From Segatella baroniae DSM 16972 = JCM 13447 (GTDB taxonomy: Bacteria > Bacteroidota > Bacteroidia > Bacteroidales > Bacteroidaceae): 34,525 nucleotides of DNA. Positions 1-8,765 of this stretch are shown here, in pieces. The notes beneath the pieces were generated by a model that worked only from the letters and a program-made list of their open reading frames with translations, was not told where the DNA came from and made no database searches. The first letter of the stretch is position 1, and each line of letters starts with the position of its first letter. The DNA lies in assembly GCF_000426585.1 (NCBI RefSeq), contig NZ_KE384544.1:1-34525 (forward strand), read 5' to 3'. The position numbers were made by a program, and so were the translations under genes.

Positions 1-582
1 TAACCCCTGGTCATCTCTGCGAAGCGGAGTGACCAGGGGATAGAAGACCAGGCGGAAATCGACCCTGGAAGGGTCGCCCAAAGACAGCCGTGATGATGGT
101 GGACGACCCCTCCAGGGTCGACGGATGGCTGGCGGCGCACCTCCCTCGGTCATCCTTCGGCATGACCGGGGGTTACGGAGAGGTGAAGCCGCCGGCTTCA
201 ACACCCGCAGGAAAGCCTCGGGTGCCGCCATGCTAGTCTGATTTTCCACCATCCAGGGGCAGCCGGCGGCAACCATACCCTTCATATTCGCCCTTGTCGC
301 TCATACCTTTGTATGCTTCAAAAGCCATTGACAATTCCGACGGCTCACCCTTTACACCCAGCAACATCCACCATAAACTTAAAAAGACCAAGACCTTCGG
401 CCTAGCTTTCTCTGTCACTGGCCAGGCAGGGTAGCTCGCTTCGCTCGCACCCCTGCCCTTTAAAAGGACCAACCGCCAAGGCGGTTGCAGACGGAGTACA
501 GACGGTAGTGTACACAGTACATGCGGTTGCAGGCGGAGTGCAAGCGGTTGCATGCGCAATACACCATGATTATGTCCCCTTG
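1..582. repeat. Palindrome-rich intergenic repeat, copy A1 (left end cut by window)
   Basis: This is non-coding DNA colinear with 20735-21305. It holds a series of inverted repeats. A hairpin at 4-39 has a CCCCTGGTCA/TGACCAGGGG stem. Two 17-bp blocks that each start CGACCC and end GGGTCG lie in inverse orientation around 60-121. A GGTCAT/ATGACC hairpin follows, then a GAAGCC/GGCTTC hairpin. After about 200 bp of less conserved sequence come an AGCTCGCTTCGCTCGC palindrome and a CAACCGCC/GGCGGTTG palindrome at 470-487. Small open frames cross it on both strands but none has a plausible protein. Function unknown; it behaves like a dispersed REP/MITE-like repeat. Confidence 0.75.
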
Positions 583-800
583 AACCGATTGGATATCAAG
601 AAATCCCTGTCGCAGGCTGCGCAGAAGGTGAAGCCGGAGGCTTCATCGCTCAGTAACCCCTGGTCATCTCTGCGAAGCGGAATGACCAGGGGATAGAAGA
701 CCAAGTGGAAATCGACCCTGGAAGGGTCGCCCAAAGACAGACGTGATGACCGTGGACGACCCCTCCAGGGTCGACGATGGACAGCGGGCACCCCTCCTTT
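583..800. repeat. Palindrome-rich intergenic repeat, copy A2 (truncated)
   Basis: A second, partial unit follows copy A1 head to tail. It opens with a lead block (583-654, containing GAAGCC-gga-GGCTTC) that matches 20645-20735, then repeats the CCCCTGGTCA/TGACCAGGGG hairpin at 657-692 and the paired CGACCC...GGGTCG blocks. It loses similarity near 790-800, where a pyrimidine tract begins. Confidence 0.75.
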
Positions 801-880
801 TTACCCTTTTACCTTTTTACTTTTTTACCTTGGTCTTTTACTTTTTTACCCTTTTACTTTTTACCTTTTTACTTTTCCTC
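794..880 (+). repeat. Pyrimidine-rich low-complexity tract (TTTTACC repeats)
   Basis: Irregular tandem copies of TTTTTACC/TTTTTACTT run through this stretch. A shorter tract of the same type lies at 13644-13680. Both are in intergenic DNA upstream of a gene. It is low-complexity sequence of unknown role; the small frames through it are not believable proteins. Confidence 0.6.
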
Positions 881-954
881 CTTCGTCGTTCAACTTTCAT
901 TTTCATCTTTTTTAGCCATTTCCACTCAAAAATACAACAATTTTCACGTAATTA

Positions 955-986
955 TTTGGAAAATTGACAAACACACATTAATTTTG
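955..986 (+). promoter_or_regulatory. Bacteroidota-type promoter of operon 1
   Basis: TTTG at 955-958 is followed after 20 bp by TAATTTTG at 979-986. This is an exact match to the Bacteroidota consensus TTTG-N19-21-TAnnTTTG. It predicts transcription starting near 993 and a leader of about 185 nt before the SusC-like gene. Confidence 0.75.
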
Positions 987-1072
987 CCGCTTGTAAGCAA
1001 ATGTTTGTCCGCTTGCAAGAAAGGGAAACGGATAACGAAAAAAGCCTGCATACTGGAATCGAAATGACTACA

Positions 1073-1098
1073 GCGCGTTTTACGATGAGGAAACGCGC
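1073..1098 (+). other. Leader hairpin upstream of SusC-like gene 1
   Basis: GCGCGTTT (1073-1080) and AAACGCGC (1091-1098) form a perfect 8-bp stem with a 10-nt loop inside the predicted 5' leader. A weak T-run (CCTTTTGG) follows. It could be a structured leader or a weak attenuator; the sequence alone does not decide. Confidence 0.45.
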
Positions 1099-1179
1099 CG
1101 CCTTTTGGCCCCTTCAACAAAAGAAAGAGAGAGAAATTATCATTTATATATCATTTTTTAACAACAAGAGAGATTTTCT

Positions 1180-4100
1180 ATGCAAAAAAGACTGTCTATG
1201 TTTTTGGCATGTCTCTTCCTAAGTTTAGGAATGGCCATGGCCCAAGTACAAGTCTCGGGTACGGTTGTCTCATCCGAAGACAACGAACCCATTATCGGAG
1301 CATCTGTCAAAGTGAAGGGAACCGCTTTAGGAACCATCACCAATATGGACGGAGAGTTCCACCTGTCAGTTTCCTCCAACGCCCACCTTGTCGTGTCCTA
1401 CATCGGCATGAAGACGCAGGAGGTGGCCGTCAAGACGGGCAAGATGCGCATCGTGCTGCACCCCGACAACCAGACGCTCAATGAAGTCGTCGTCACGGGT
1501 ATGCAGAAGATGGACAAGCGGCTCTTCTCCGGCGCAGCCTCCAAGTTGGACGCAGCCAAGTCGAAGCTCGACGGCGTGCCCGACGTGAGCCGTGCCCTCG
1601 AAGGCCGCGTGGCCGGCGTGTCGGTGCAGAACGTCAGCGGCACCTTCGGTACTGCACCCAAGATCCGCGTGCGTGGCGCCACGTCCATCTACGGTTCGTC
1701 GAAACCGCTGTGGGTGGTCGACGGCGTCATCATGGAAGACGTGACGGAGGTCAGTGCCGACGCCCTTTCTTCCGGCGACGCGGCAACCCTGATTTCATCG
1801 GCGATAGCCGGTCTGAACTCGGACGACATCGAGAGCTTCCAGATTCTCAAGGACGGCTCGGCCACTTCCATCTATGGAGCACGCGCCATGGGCGGCGTGA
1901 TCGTCGTAACGACGAAGAAAGGCAAGGCCGGAACGTCGCGCATCAACTACACCGGCGAGTTCACCATGCGCCTCAAACCCAGCTACAGCCAGTTCAACAT
2001 CATGAACTCGCAGGAGCAGATGGGCATTTACAAGGAGATGTACAACGCCGGACTCATCAGCTTCAGCCGCACGCTCCGCGCCTCCAACAGCGGAGTCTAC
2101 GGCCGCATGTACCAACTCATCAACACCTACGACGCCACCAACGGCAAGTTCGGCATAGCCAACACCCAGAACGCCATGAACGAATATCTCCAGGCTGCCG
2201 AGATGAGGAACACCGACTGGTTTGACGAGCTCTTCAACAACTCCATCTCCATGAACCACTCCATCAGCATGCAGAGCGGTACGGACAAGGCACAGTACTA
2301 CACGTCGTTCTCCTACATGAACGACCCCGGATGGACGGAGCAGAGCAAGGTGCAGCGTTACACCTACTCCATCAACGCCAACTACAACTTGAGCAAGAAG
2401 GTGACACTGAACCTCATCGGCAACACCTCCTACCGCAAGCAGCGTGCGCCGGGCACGACAACGCAGAAGGGCGACGCCGTTTCGGGCGCCGTCAGCCGCG
2501 ACTTCGACATCAACCCCTACTCCTACGCCATCAACACGTCGCGCGCCCTCGACCCCAACGTGTTCTACACAAGCAGCTACGCGCCGTTCAACATCCATCA
2601 CGAACTGGCCAACAACTTCATGGACTTCGACGTGCTCGACATGAAAGTGCAGGCCGAACTCAAGTACAAGCCCATCACCAAGGTCGAACTGGCCGTACTG
2701 GGAGCCTACAAGTTCTCCAACACCGTACAGAACCATCAGGTGCGCGACAACTCCAACTTCGCCATGGCCTACCGCGCCATGGACGACGCCACCATCCGCG
2801 ACGCCAACCCGTGGCTCTATCAAGACCCCGACCAGACCAACTCGAAGAAGTTCTCCGTCCTGGAGAAGGGCGGATTCCAGCGCGAAACCAAATATAAGAT
2901 GAACAGCTGGGACTTCCGTGCCACGGCCAGCTACAACGACGTGTACAACGACGACCACATCGTCAACTTCTACGGGGGTATGGAAGTGAACAACACCGAC
3001 CGCTTCCGCACGCACTTCGACGCCGTGGGTGTGCAGTATCAGCTCGGCATGCTCGGCTCCTACGACTACCACTACTTCAAGCAACTGTCCGAGGAAGGCG
3101 GCCATTACTTCACTTTGAACAACACCTACGGCCGCGACGTGTCGTTCTTCGGCACGGCCAACTACTCCTGGAAGGGCCGCTATTCGGCCAACCTGACTAC
3201 GCGCTACGAGGGCAGCAACCGCCTGGGCAAGGCTCGCAGCGCACGATGGCTGCCCACATGGAACGTCTCCGGCGCGTGGAACGCCCACGAGGAGCCTTGG
3301 TTCCGCAAGGTCTTCAACAACACGCTGACCCACGCCACCATCCGTGCCTCCTATTCGCTGACGGGTGACAAGCCCGCCGTTGCCAACTCCCAGGTCATCC
3401 TGAAGAGCGTGAACCCCTGGCGCCCCTTCTCCTCCGACCAGGAATCGGCACTCGAAGTCTCTGACTTCGCCAACCCCGAGCTGACCTATGAGAAGAAGCA
3501 CGAGTTCAACATCGGCACCGACCTCGGCTTCCTCGACAACCGCATCAACGTGACCTTCGACTGGTATACGCGCAACAACTACGACCTGCTCGGCCCGCGC
3601 ACCACCAACGGAACGAAGGGCACCATCACCGAGTTTGCCAACATTGCCTCGATGAAGTCGCATGGCGAGGAACTGGGTATCTCCACCAAGAACATCATGA
3701 CCAAAGACTTCCAGTGGAACACCGACTTCATCTTCTCCCACGTGAAAACGAAGGTGACCAAGCTCGACAACCGCTCGCAAATCTTCGACATGATATCGGG
3801 CGTGGGCTTCACCCGCAAGGGCGACCCCTACCGCGCGCTCTACTCCATGGACTTCAAGGGCCTGAACGAGAACGGCATTCCCACCTTCATCAATGAGAAA
3901 GGAGTCTTGACCACCAGCGAGATTGAGTTCCAATCGCGCGTGCTCGACTACTTGGTTTACGAGGGTCCGACCGACCCCACCGTCACCGGATCGCTGGGCA
4001 ACACCTTCTCCTACAAGGGATGGCACCTCAACGTGTTCGCCACCTACGCCTTCGGCAACAAGGTTCGCCTTGACCCGGCCTTCAAGTCTTCCTACTCCGA

Positions 4101-4491
4101 CTTGAGTTCCATGCCCAAAGACTTCAAGAACCGCTGGACGGTTTCGGGCGACGAAAGGCGCACCAGCATCCCGGCCATCGCCGACCTGCGCACGCTGCAG
4201 AACGACCTGCGCCTGGCCAACGCCTACAACGCCTACAATTTCTCCACAGACCGCGTGGCCAAAGGCGACTTCATCCGCATGAAAGAGATTTCGGTCTCCT
4301 ACGACTTCCCCCACGCTTGGGTGAACGCGCTGTCGCTCAACACCCTCAACCTGAAGCTGCAGGCCACCAACCTCTTCCTGATTTACTCGGAAAAGAAGCT
4401 CAACGGACAGGATCCGGAGTTCTTCAACGCCGGCGGCGTGGCCGTTCCGATGGCACGTCAGTTCACGCTGACGCTGAGATTAGGACTTTAA
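1180..4491 (+). CDS. SusC/RagA-type TonB-dependent outer-membrane receptor 1
   Basis: An outer-membrane barrel that would import a bulky substrate using TonB energy, capped by the SusD-like lipoprotein encoded next. Length 1103 aa, usual for SusC. It has a signal peptide at residues 1-21 (KRLSMFLACLFLSLGMAMA), a carboxypeptidase-regulatory-like domain at about 23-95 (SGTVVS...PIIGASV), a TonB-box-like NEVVVTGM at 101-108, a plug domain at about 120-250 (IRVRGATSI, WVVDGV, DDIESFQILKDGSA, IYGARAMGGVIVVTTKKG), then the barrel ending in QFTLTLRLGL. The usual DEVVVTAMGI signature is replaced by a more divergent form. It is the first gene of operon 1, 22 bp before the SusD-like gene. The ATG start gives an intact signal peptide. 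Substrate unknown; the lipoproteins downstream suggest something other than plain starch. Confidence 0.95.
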   Translation: MQKRLSMFLACLFLSLGMAMAQVQVSGTVVSSEDNEPIIGASVKVKGTALGTITNMDGEFHLSVSSNAHLVVSYIGMKTQEVAVKTGKMRIVLHPDNQTLNEVVVTGMQKMDKRLFSGAASKLDAAKSKLDGVPDVSRALEGRVAGVSVQNVSGTFGTAPKIRVRGATSIYGSSKPLWVVDGVIMEDVTEVSADALSSGDAATLISSAIAGLNSDDIESFQILKDGSATSIYGARAMGGVIVVTTKKGKAGTSRINYTGEFTMRLKPSYSQFNIMNSQEQMGIYKEMYNAGLISFSRTLRASNSGVYGRMYQLINTYDATNGKFGIANTQNAMNEYLQAAEMRNTDWFDELFNNSISMNHSISMQSGTDKAQYYTSFSYMNDPGWTEQSKVQRYTYSINANYNLSKKVTLNLIGNTSYRKQRAPGTTTQKGDAVSGAVSRDFDINPYSYAINTSRALDPNVFYTSSYAPFNIHHELANNFMDFDVLDMKVQAELKYKPITKVELAVLGAYKFSNTVQNHQVRDNSNFAMAYRAMDDATIRDANPWLYQDPDQTNSKKFSVLEKGGFQRETKYKMNSWDFRATASYNDVYNDDHIVNFYGGMEVNNTDRFRTHFDAVGVQYQLGMLGSYDYHYFKQLSEEGGHYFTLNNTYGRDVSFFGTANYSWKGRYSANLTTRYEGSNRLGKARSARWLPTWNVSGAWNAHEEPWFRKVFNNTLTHATIRASYSLTGDKPAVANSQVILKSVNPWRPFSSDQESALEVSDFANPELTYEKKHEFNIGTDLGFLDNRINVTFDWYTRNNYDLLGPRTTNGTKGTITEFANIASMKSHGEELGISTKNIMTKDFQWNTDFIFSHVKTKVTKLDNRSQIFDMISGVGFTRKGDPYRALYSMDFKGLNENGIPTFINEKGVLTTSEIEFQSRVLDYLVYEGPTDPTVTGSLGNTFSYKGWHLNVFATYAFGNKVRLDPAFKSSYSDLSSMPKDFKNRWTVSGDERRTSIPAIADLRTLQNDLRLANAYNAYNFSTDRVAKGDFIRMKEISVSYDFPHAWVNALSLNTLNLKLQATNLFLIYSEKKLNGQDPEFFNAGGVAVPMARQFTLTLRLGL

Positions 4492-4513
4492 TGTAACAAA
4501 AGAGAAAACGATT

Positions 4514-6055
4514 ATGAAGAAATTAAATATACTGCTGTTCGCCCTGGGGGCCGTGGCACTTTCATCCTGCGACACGTATCTCGACAAATTGCCCGACGAC
4601 CGCGCCGAGGTGAACACTTACGAGAAGGCCAACCTGCTGTTGGCGACCGCCTATGCCGACGTGTCGCCCAACTATCTGATGGAAATCAGCAGCGACAACA
4701 TCACGGACAACGGGAAGGCTTACGGCGCCACCCAGAGCGAAGACATGGCCTACCGCTGGCAAGATGTGACGACCACCGAAAACGACGACCCTCGCAGCGT
4801 GTGGAACGAGACCTACAAGGCCGCCGCGACGGCCAACCAAGTGCTCGACGCGCTGCCGAAGATAACCGACAAGGACACCAAGGACCTGCAGGCCGAGGCC
4901 CTGCTCTGCCGCGCCTACAACATCTTCCGCCTGTCCAACACGTTCTGCATGGCCTACGACCCCACGAAGGCCAAGGAATATCTCGGACTCCCCTACCCCA
5001 AGCAGGCTGGCGTGTCGGTGGACACCCGTGGAACGCTCGAAGAACTCTATGCCAACATCGACGCCGACATAGAGGCTGCCCTCCCGAACGTTTCCGACAG
5101 TCACCTCACGGCGCCGAAATACCACTTCAACCGCCGTGCGGCCTACGCGTTCGCGGCCCGCTTCAACCTGTACTACCACAAGTACGACAAGGCCATCAAG
5201 TATGCCACCGAAGCCTTGGGGTCGGCTCCCGCGGCCATGCTGCGCAACGTGGCAGCCTACAGAAGCTTCTCCAATCCGAGCGACATCAAGGCGCAGTACA
5301 TCCGTTCGGACGAGAACGCCAACCTGATGCTGCGGCCCGCCGTCTCTTCACTGGGCATATGGTTCATCTCTGACATGTATCGCTTCGGCCACAACTTTAC
5401 GATATTGAACTATGAGACTTTTCGTGCCGACCAGCCCTGGGGCCGCCGCGCCCTCCAGGAGGCAAACCTTCTCTTTGGCAGCACGGAATTTGCCCGCTAC
5501 CCGAAACTTGACTACCAGATAGAATGGAAGGACAAGGCGGCAGGAACGGGATGGTATCGCATTGTCGACGCCGTGTTCACGGCCGACGAGACCCTGCTCG
5601 TGAGGGCCGAGGCCCAAGCGCTCAAGGGAGAGTTTGACCAAGCCGTTGCCGACATCAACCTCTATCTCGGCGCCCACGCCGTTCCCGGCACCGCCCCGCA
5701 GACCAAGGAAAGCATCAACGCGTTCATGGACAAGCAGAAAAGCGTGCCCGCGCTGCTCAAGAACGACGACGACCGCGGTATCAAGAAGCCACTTCATCCG
5801 CAGGGATTCACCGTGGCCGAAGGCACGATGACCAACCTCATCCACGCCATCCTGCAGCTGCGCCGCATCGAGACCTACATGCAGGGCCTGCGTTTCCAGG
5901 ACATCAAGCGCTACGGGCTCGAAATCTGCCACATGGTAGACGGCGAACCCACGCTCCAGTTCAAGGCCGGCGACCTGCGAGGCGCCATCCAGCTACCGCA
6001 GGACGTGACGACGAAGGGGCTGGAAAACGGGCTGGAACCCAATCCACGTAACTAA
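4514..6055 (+). CDS. SusD/RagB-type outer-membrane lipoprotein 1
   Basis: A surface lipoprotein expected to form the lid of the SusC-like receptor just upstream and to bind its substrate. Length 513 aa. It has a lipoprotein signal with the lipobox Cys at residue 19 (VALSSC). The following CDTYLDKLPDDRAEV is typical of the start of mature SusD proteins. The middle is helical and TPR-like. The C-terminal part carries the family's usual pattern of RRIETYMQGLRFQDIKRYG. It lies 22 bp after SusC 1 and 21 bp before the metallohydrolase gene, consistent with one transcript. Ligand unknown. Confidence 0.92.
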   Translation: MKKLNILLFALGAVALSSCDTYLDKLPDDRAEVNTYEKANLLLATAYADVSPNYLMEISSDNITDNGKAYGATQSEDMAYRWQDVTTTENDDPRSVWNETYKAAATANQVLDALPKITDKDTKDLQAEALLCRAYNIFRLSNTFCMAYDPTKAKEYLGLPYPKQAGVSVDTRGTLEELYANIDADIEAALPNVSDSHLTAPKYHFNRRAAYAFAARFNLYYHKYDKAIKYATEALGSAPAAMLRNVAAYRSFSNPSDIKAQYIRSDENANLMLRPAVSSLGIWFISDMYRFGHNFTILNYETFRADQPWGRRALQEANLLFGSTEFARYPKLDYQIEWKDKAAGTGWYRIVDAVFTADETLLVRAEAQALKGEFDQAVADINLYLGAHAVPGTAPQTKESINAFMDKQKSVPALLKNDDDRGIKKPLHPQGFTVAEGTMTNLIHAILQLRRIETYMQGLRFQDIKRYGLEICHMVDGEPTLQFKAGDLRGAIQLPQDVTTKGLENGLEPNPRN

Positions 6056-6076
6056 TCACAGAAAGGAAACGACATC

Positions 6077-7006
6077 ATGAAATATATCAAGTTATTTCTT
6101 TTGCTGGCTGTCGCCGTGCTGACCGGCGCCTGCTCAAGCGACGACGTAAGCTCCGAATCCATCTTCAAGCCCACGGAAACCAAGGATTCCGAGTTTGACA
6201 AATGGCTGTCCAAGACTTATACGGAGCCTTACAACATCCAATTCAATTATCTGTACAACGACAATCTGACGAACCGCACCTACAACGTCGTACCGGCCAC
6301 CATCAGCAACTCCAAGGCGATGGCCATCCTCATCAAGCACGTGTGGCTCGACGCCTACAAGGAACTGATGGGAGACCGCTTCCTGAAGGACCATTGCTTC
6401 CGCGTGTTCCAGATGATAGGCTCCGGCCAGTACAATCCCGCACAGGGCAGTGTCGTCCTGGGTACGGCCGAGGGCGGCATTCAGGTGACGCTCTTCCAGG
6501 TGAACGCGCTCGACCCGGACAACATCTACCTGGAGACGAAAGACCCGTTCCGCCCCCTTTGGCAGACGCCCCTCGACCTGAACAAGCGCTACTTCCACAC
6601 GATGCACCACGAGTTCACCCACATCCTCACGCAGCTCCGCGACTATTCCACGGACTTCCGCACGGTGTCGGCCGGCAAATACACCTCCACGGGATGGGTC
6701 AACGTGGACGACTCCAAGTCGGCCAAGATGGGATTCGTGACAGGCTATGCCAGCAGCGAGTACAACGAAGACTTCGCCGAGACCTTCTCCACCTATGTCA
6801 CCTTTACGGACGAGATGTGGAACAAGCTTCTCGACAGTGGCGTCGCCGACAAGGACACGAGCGGCCGCGACGCCATCCTCAAGAAGCTCGAAATACTGCG
6901 CGTCTACTTCAAGGAAAGCTGGGGCGTCGACATCGACAAGTTGCGCACGATTGTGCTCAGACGCTCCCAAGAGGCTGCCAAGCTTGATTTGAAAACACTA
7001 AAATAA
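6077..7006 (+). CDS. Exported HExxH zinc metallohydrolase lipoprotein (SusCD-associated, Peptidase_Mx1-like)
   Basis: A likely zinc-dependent hydrolase anchored as a lipoprotein and working with the SusC/SusD pair. Length 309 aa. The lipobox is LTGAC with Cys19. A zinc motif HEFTH is at residues 178-182 (Glu179 would be the catalytic base), and the downstream NEDFAETF (230-237) supplies a glutamate third ligand as in gluzincins. This matches the known Bacteroidota family of substrate-import-associated zinc metallohydrolase lipoproteins found next to SusC/SusD genes (assigned from memory). The gene starts 21 bp after SusD 1 and ends 8 bp before the DUF4302-type gene. The true substrate is not known; peptide hydrolysis is the natural guess but is inference. 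Confidence 0.85.
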   Translation: MKYIKLFLLLAVAVLTGACSSDDVSSESIFKPTETKDSEFDKWLSKTYTEPYNIQFNYLYNDNLTNRTYNVVPATISNSKAMAILIKHVWLDAYKELMGDRFLKDHCFRVFQMIGSGQYNPAQGSVVLGTAEGGIQVTLFQVNALDPDNIYLETKDPFRPLWQTPLDLNKRYFHTMHHEFTHILTQLRDYSTDFRTVSAGKYTSTGWVNVDDSKSAKMGFVTGYASSEYNEDFAETFSTYVTFTDEMWNKLLDSGVADKDTSGRDAILKKLEILRVYFKESWGVDIDKLRTIVLRRSQEAAKLDLKTLK

Positions 7007-7014
7007 GAAGGAAC

Positions 7015-8274
7015 ATGAAGAAAATATATAGTTTGCTGTTTCTGTTGACAGCACTGACGACGCTCTCCTCCTGCACGAACGAGGTGGACGACGTGTTCGA
7101 CAAATCCTCCGCCGAACGCATCGAAGAGACCATCAAGTCCTACAAGGACATCTTGGTAGCGGCCCCCAACGGCTGGCGCATGGCCTACAAGACCGCCGAC
7201 AAATACGGCGGCTACAACGTGCTTTGCAAGTTCAACGCCGACAACACGGTGGATGTGGCCAACGAAAAGGGAGACCAAACGAACGGCACACACTACCAGG
7301 TGATGCAGAGCCAGGGCGTCCTCCTCTCGTTCGACGAGTACAACCAGGCCATCCACAGGTTCTCCGACCCGGTGGCCGAGGTGGGCAAGAATGGTCTCGG
7401 ATACGAAGGCGACTTCGAGTTCCGCGTGCAGAAAGCCTCCGCCGACACCGTGGTGCTGGAAGGAAAGAAGCACGGGGGACGCATCGTCATGACGCCGATG
7501 GCCCGAGACAGGAAGTGGACCGACTACCTGAAAGGCGTCGACAACATGAAGGAAGCGATGGACGCACCACGCTACCGCCTGTCCGCCGGAGGAAAGACCT
7601 TCGATTGCCAAATCGCCTACAACGTGCTGAAGGTGAAGAAGGAAGACGGCAACATCTTGGATTTCCCTTTCGCCTACACGGACAAGGGCCTGGATTTGCT
7701 GCAGGCCGACACCCTCGCCGGGAAGACCATCAGCGGCTTCCTCTACTCCGAGGGTGAAGCCTGGGCCGACAAGAACGACAATTCCGTGCAGCTCGCCCCC
7801 GTCTATCCGCCGCTTTCCGAGGCGTTCGTCACCGGCAACTGGACGCTCAGCCTGAGCAAAAGCTCCACAGCCGTCGCCGGCCTTTGGAAGGCCATTGCAG
7901 ACCTCAACGCGAGAAACGGCTACCCTGTCGTGTACGCTTATTTCGGAACCGACACGGAGTTTGGCCCGAACTTCGGCCTTTCGCTGATGTTGGACAACCT
8001 TGTCGGGCAGATCAACATCGGCTACACGCTTGTCGACGCAGAGACGATCACCTTCACGGGCAAGACGGGCGGCGTTGAGTATGGCAACGCCTTCTACTCG
8101 CAGCTGGCCTGGAAGAACGCGCTCACCACCCTCATGCCCGGCAACGAGCCCGGCACCTACAAGATAAAGGCCAACGCCACCAAGAATCCTACGGAGATGA
8201 CGCTCACCAACACCACGAACGACAATATCGTGATGGTGTTCGACAAGGGCCAAATCCTCAACCCTTTCAATTGA
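7015..8274 (+). CDS. DUF4302-type lipoprotein
   Basis: A secreted lipoprotein of unknown function. Length 419 aa. It has a signal peptide with lipobox LSSC and Cys20. The start of the mature protein (CTNEVDDVFDKSSAERIEE, then APNGWRMAYK) is the pattern I associate with DUF4302, a Bacteroidota family usually encoded with SusC/SusD and the HExxH lipoprotein. No catalytic motif is evident. It is the last gene of operon 1, 8 bp after the metallohydrolase and 26 bp before the hairpin of a strong terminator. A surface substrate-binding or accessory role is plausible from context only. Confidence 0.8.
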   Translation: MKKIYSLLFLLTALTTLSSCTNEVDDVFDKSSAERIEETIKSYKDILVAAPNGWRMAYKTADKYGGYNVLCKFNADNTVDVANEKGDQTNGTHYQVMQSQGVLLSFDEYNQAIHRFSDPVAEVGKNGLGYEGDFEFRVQKASADTVVLEGKKHGGRIVMTPMARDRKWTDYLKGVDNMKEAMDAPRYRLSAGGKTFDCQIAYNVLKVKKEDGNILDFPFAYTDKGLDLLQADTLAGKTISGFLYSEGEAWADKNDNSVQLAPVYPPLSEAFVTGNWTLSLSKSSTAVAGLWKAIADLNARNGYPVVYAYFGTDTEFGPNFGLSLMLDNLVGQINIGYTLVDAETITFTGKTGGVEYGNAFYSQLAWKNALTTLMPGNEPGTYKIKANATKNPTEMTLTNTTNDNIVMVFDKGQILNPFN

Positions 8275-8300
8275 CATATATAAATAAGGTGACACGCATG

Positions 8301-8332
8301 GCGGGCCGGCACGAAAGTGTCGGCCCGCTTTT
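8301..8332 (+). terminator. Intrinsic terminator of operon 1
   Basis: GCGGGCCGGCAC (8301-8312), a GAAA tetraloop, and GTGTCGGCCCGC (8317-8328) form a 12-bp stem with one G-T pair, followed by TTTT and more T-rich sequence. It lies just after the DUF4302-type stop codon. The rest of the gap up to about 8620 holds nothing I can identify. Confidence 0.85.
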
Positions 8333-8623
8333 CGTTTGCAACGGCTGCCCTTTCAGCCGGTGAAAGCAGTGCTTCCACCTTCCCAAAGCACAGCTTTTGC
8401 CCCTTCAAAGCAGCCCTTCCGCGCCGCAACGGCAGCCCTTCCGCCCGTTTCCCGCCGCAAGAACACGAAATATTCATCGAACCATGTGCTTTCAATCGCC
8501 GCCTTCCTGCATCCCATTCGATGGCCGTTTATTCCAAAACTCCACATAAATATCCATTTTATAACCAAATTTTCATAAAACAACGGATAATCCGTGTCAA
8601 AAAGAAAGAAAATCTTTGAAATA

Positions 8624-8655
8624 ATTGGAACTTTGCTTTACAAGTGTTATTTTTG
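8624..8655 (+). promoter_or_regulatory. Bacteroidota-type promoter of operon 2
   Basis: TATTTTTG at 8648-8655 fits TAnnTTTG exactly. The -33 element is a partial match, ATTG at 8624-8627, with a 20-bp spacer. It predicts a leader of about 105 nt before SusC 2. Confidence 0.6.
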
Positions 8656-8680
8656 TGAAACGAATCGGCAATGATGGGCC

Positions 8681-8707
8681 GCAAAGACGCTTTGCATAAT
8701 CATGCAA
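8681..8707 (+). other. Overlapping alternative hairpins in SusC 2 leader
   Basis: GCAAAG-acg-CTTTGC (8681-8695) and TTGCAT-aatc-ATGCAA (8692-8707) are both perfect 6-bp stems and share bases 8692-8695, so they cannot form together. They lie inside the predicted leader. Stems this short may be chance. Confidence 0.35.
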
Positions 8708-8765
8708 TCTAATAACGCTGCGCGAGAGATTTAATTTTACATATTTTTTAACGAGAGAGGTTTTT

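Noticed and set aside
508..1067. Small plus-strand open frames in the repeat and pyrimidine tract
   Set aside because: They translate to low-complexity Phe/Leu/Thr-rich sequence or to repeat DNA, and they end before or overlap the promoter and leader of SusC 1.
1795..4314. An 839-codon open frame on the minus strand across SusC 1, and similar long antisense frames at 13767-15869, 16006-17793 and 21563-23665
   Set aside because: They are shadows of GC-rich genes. The translations are low in motifs and rich in Val, Gly, His and Glu repeats, and the plus-strand proteins are clearly real families.
8317..8619. Open frames after the operon 1 terminator
   Set aside because: They begin within the terminator hairpin region, have no recognisable protein features and run into the promoter of operon 2.
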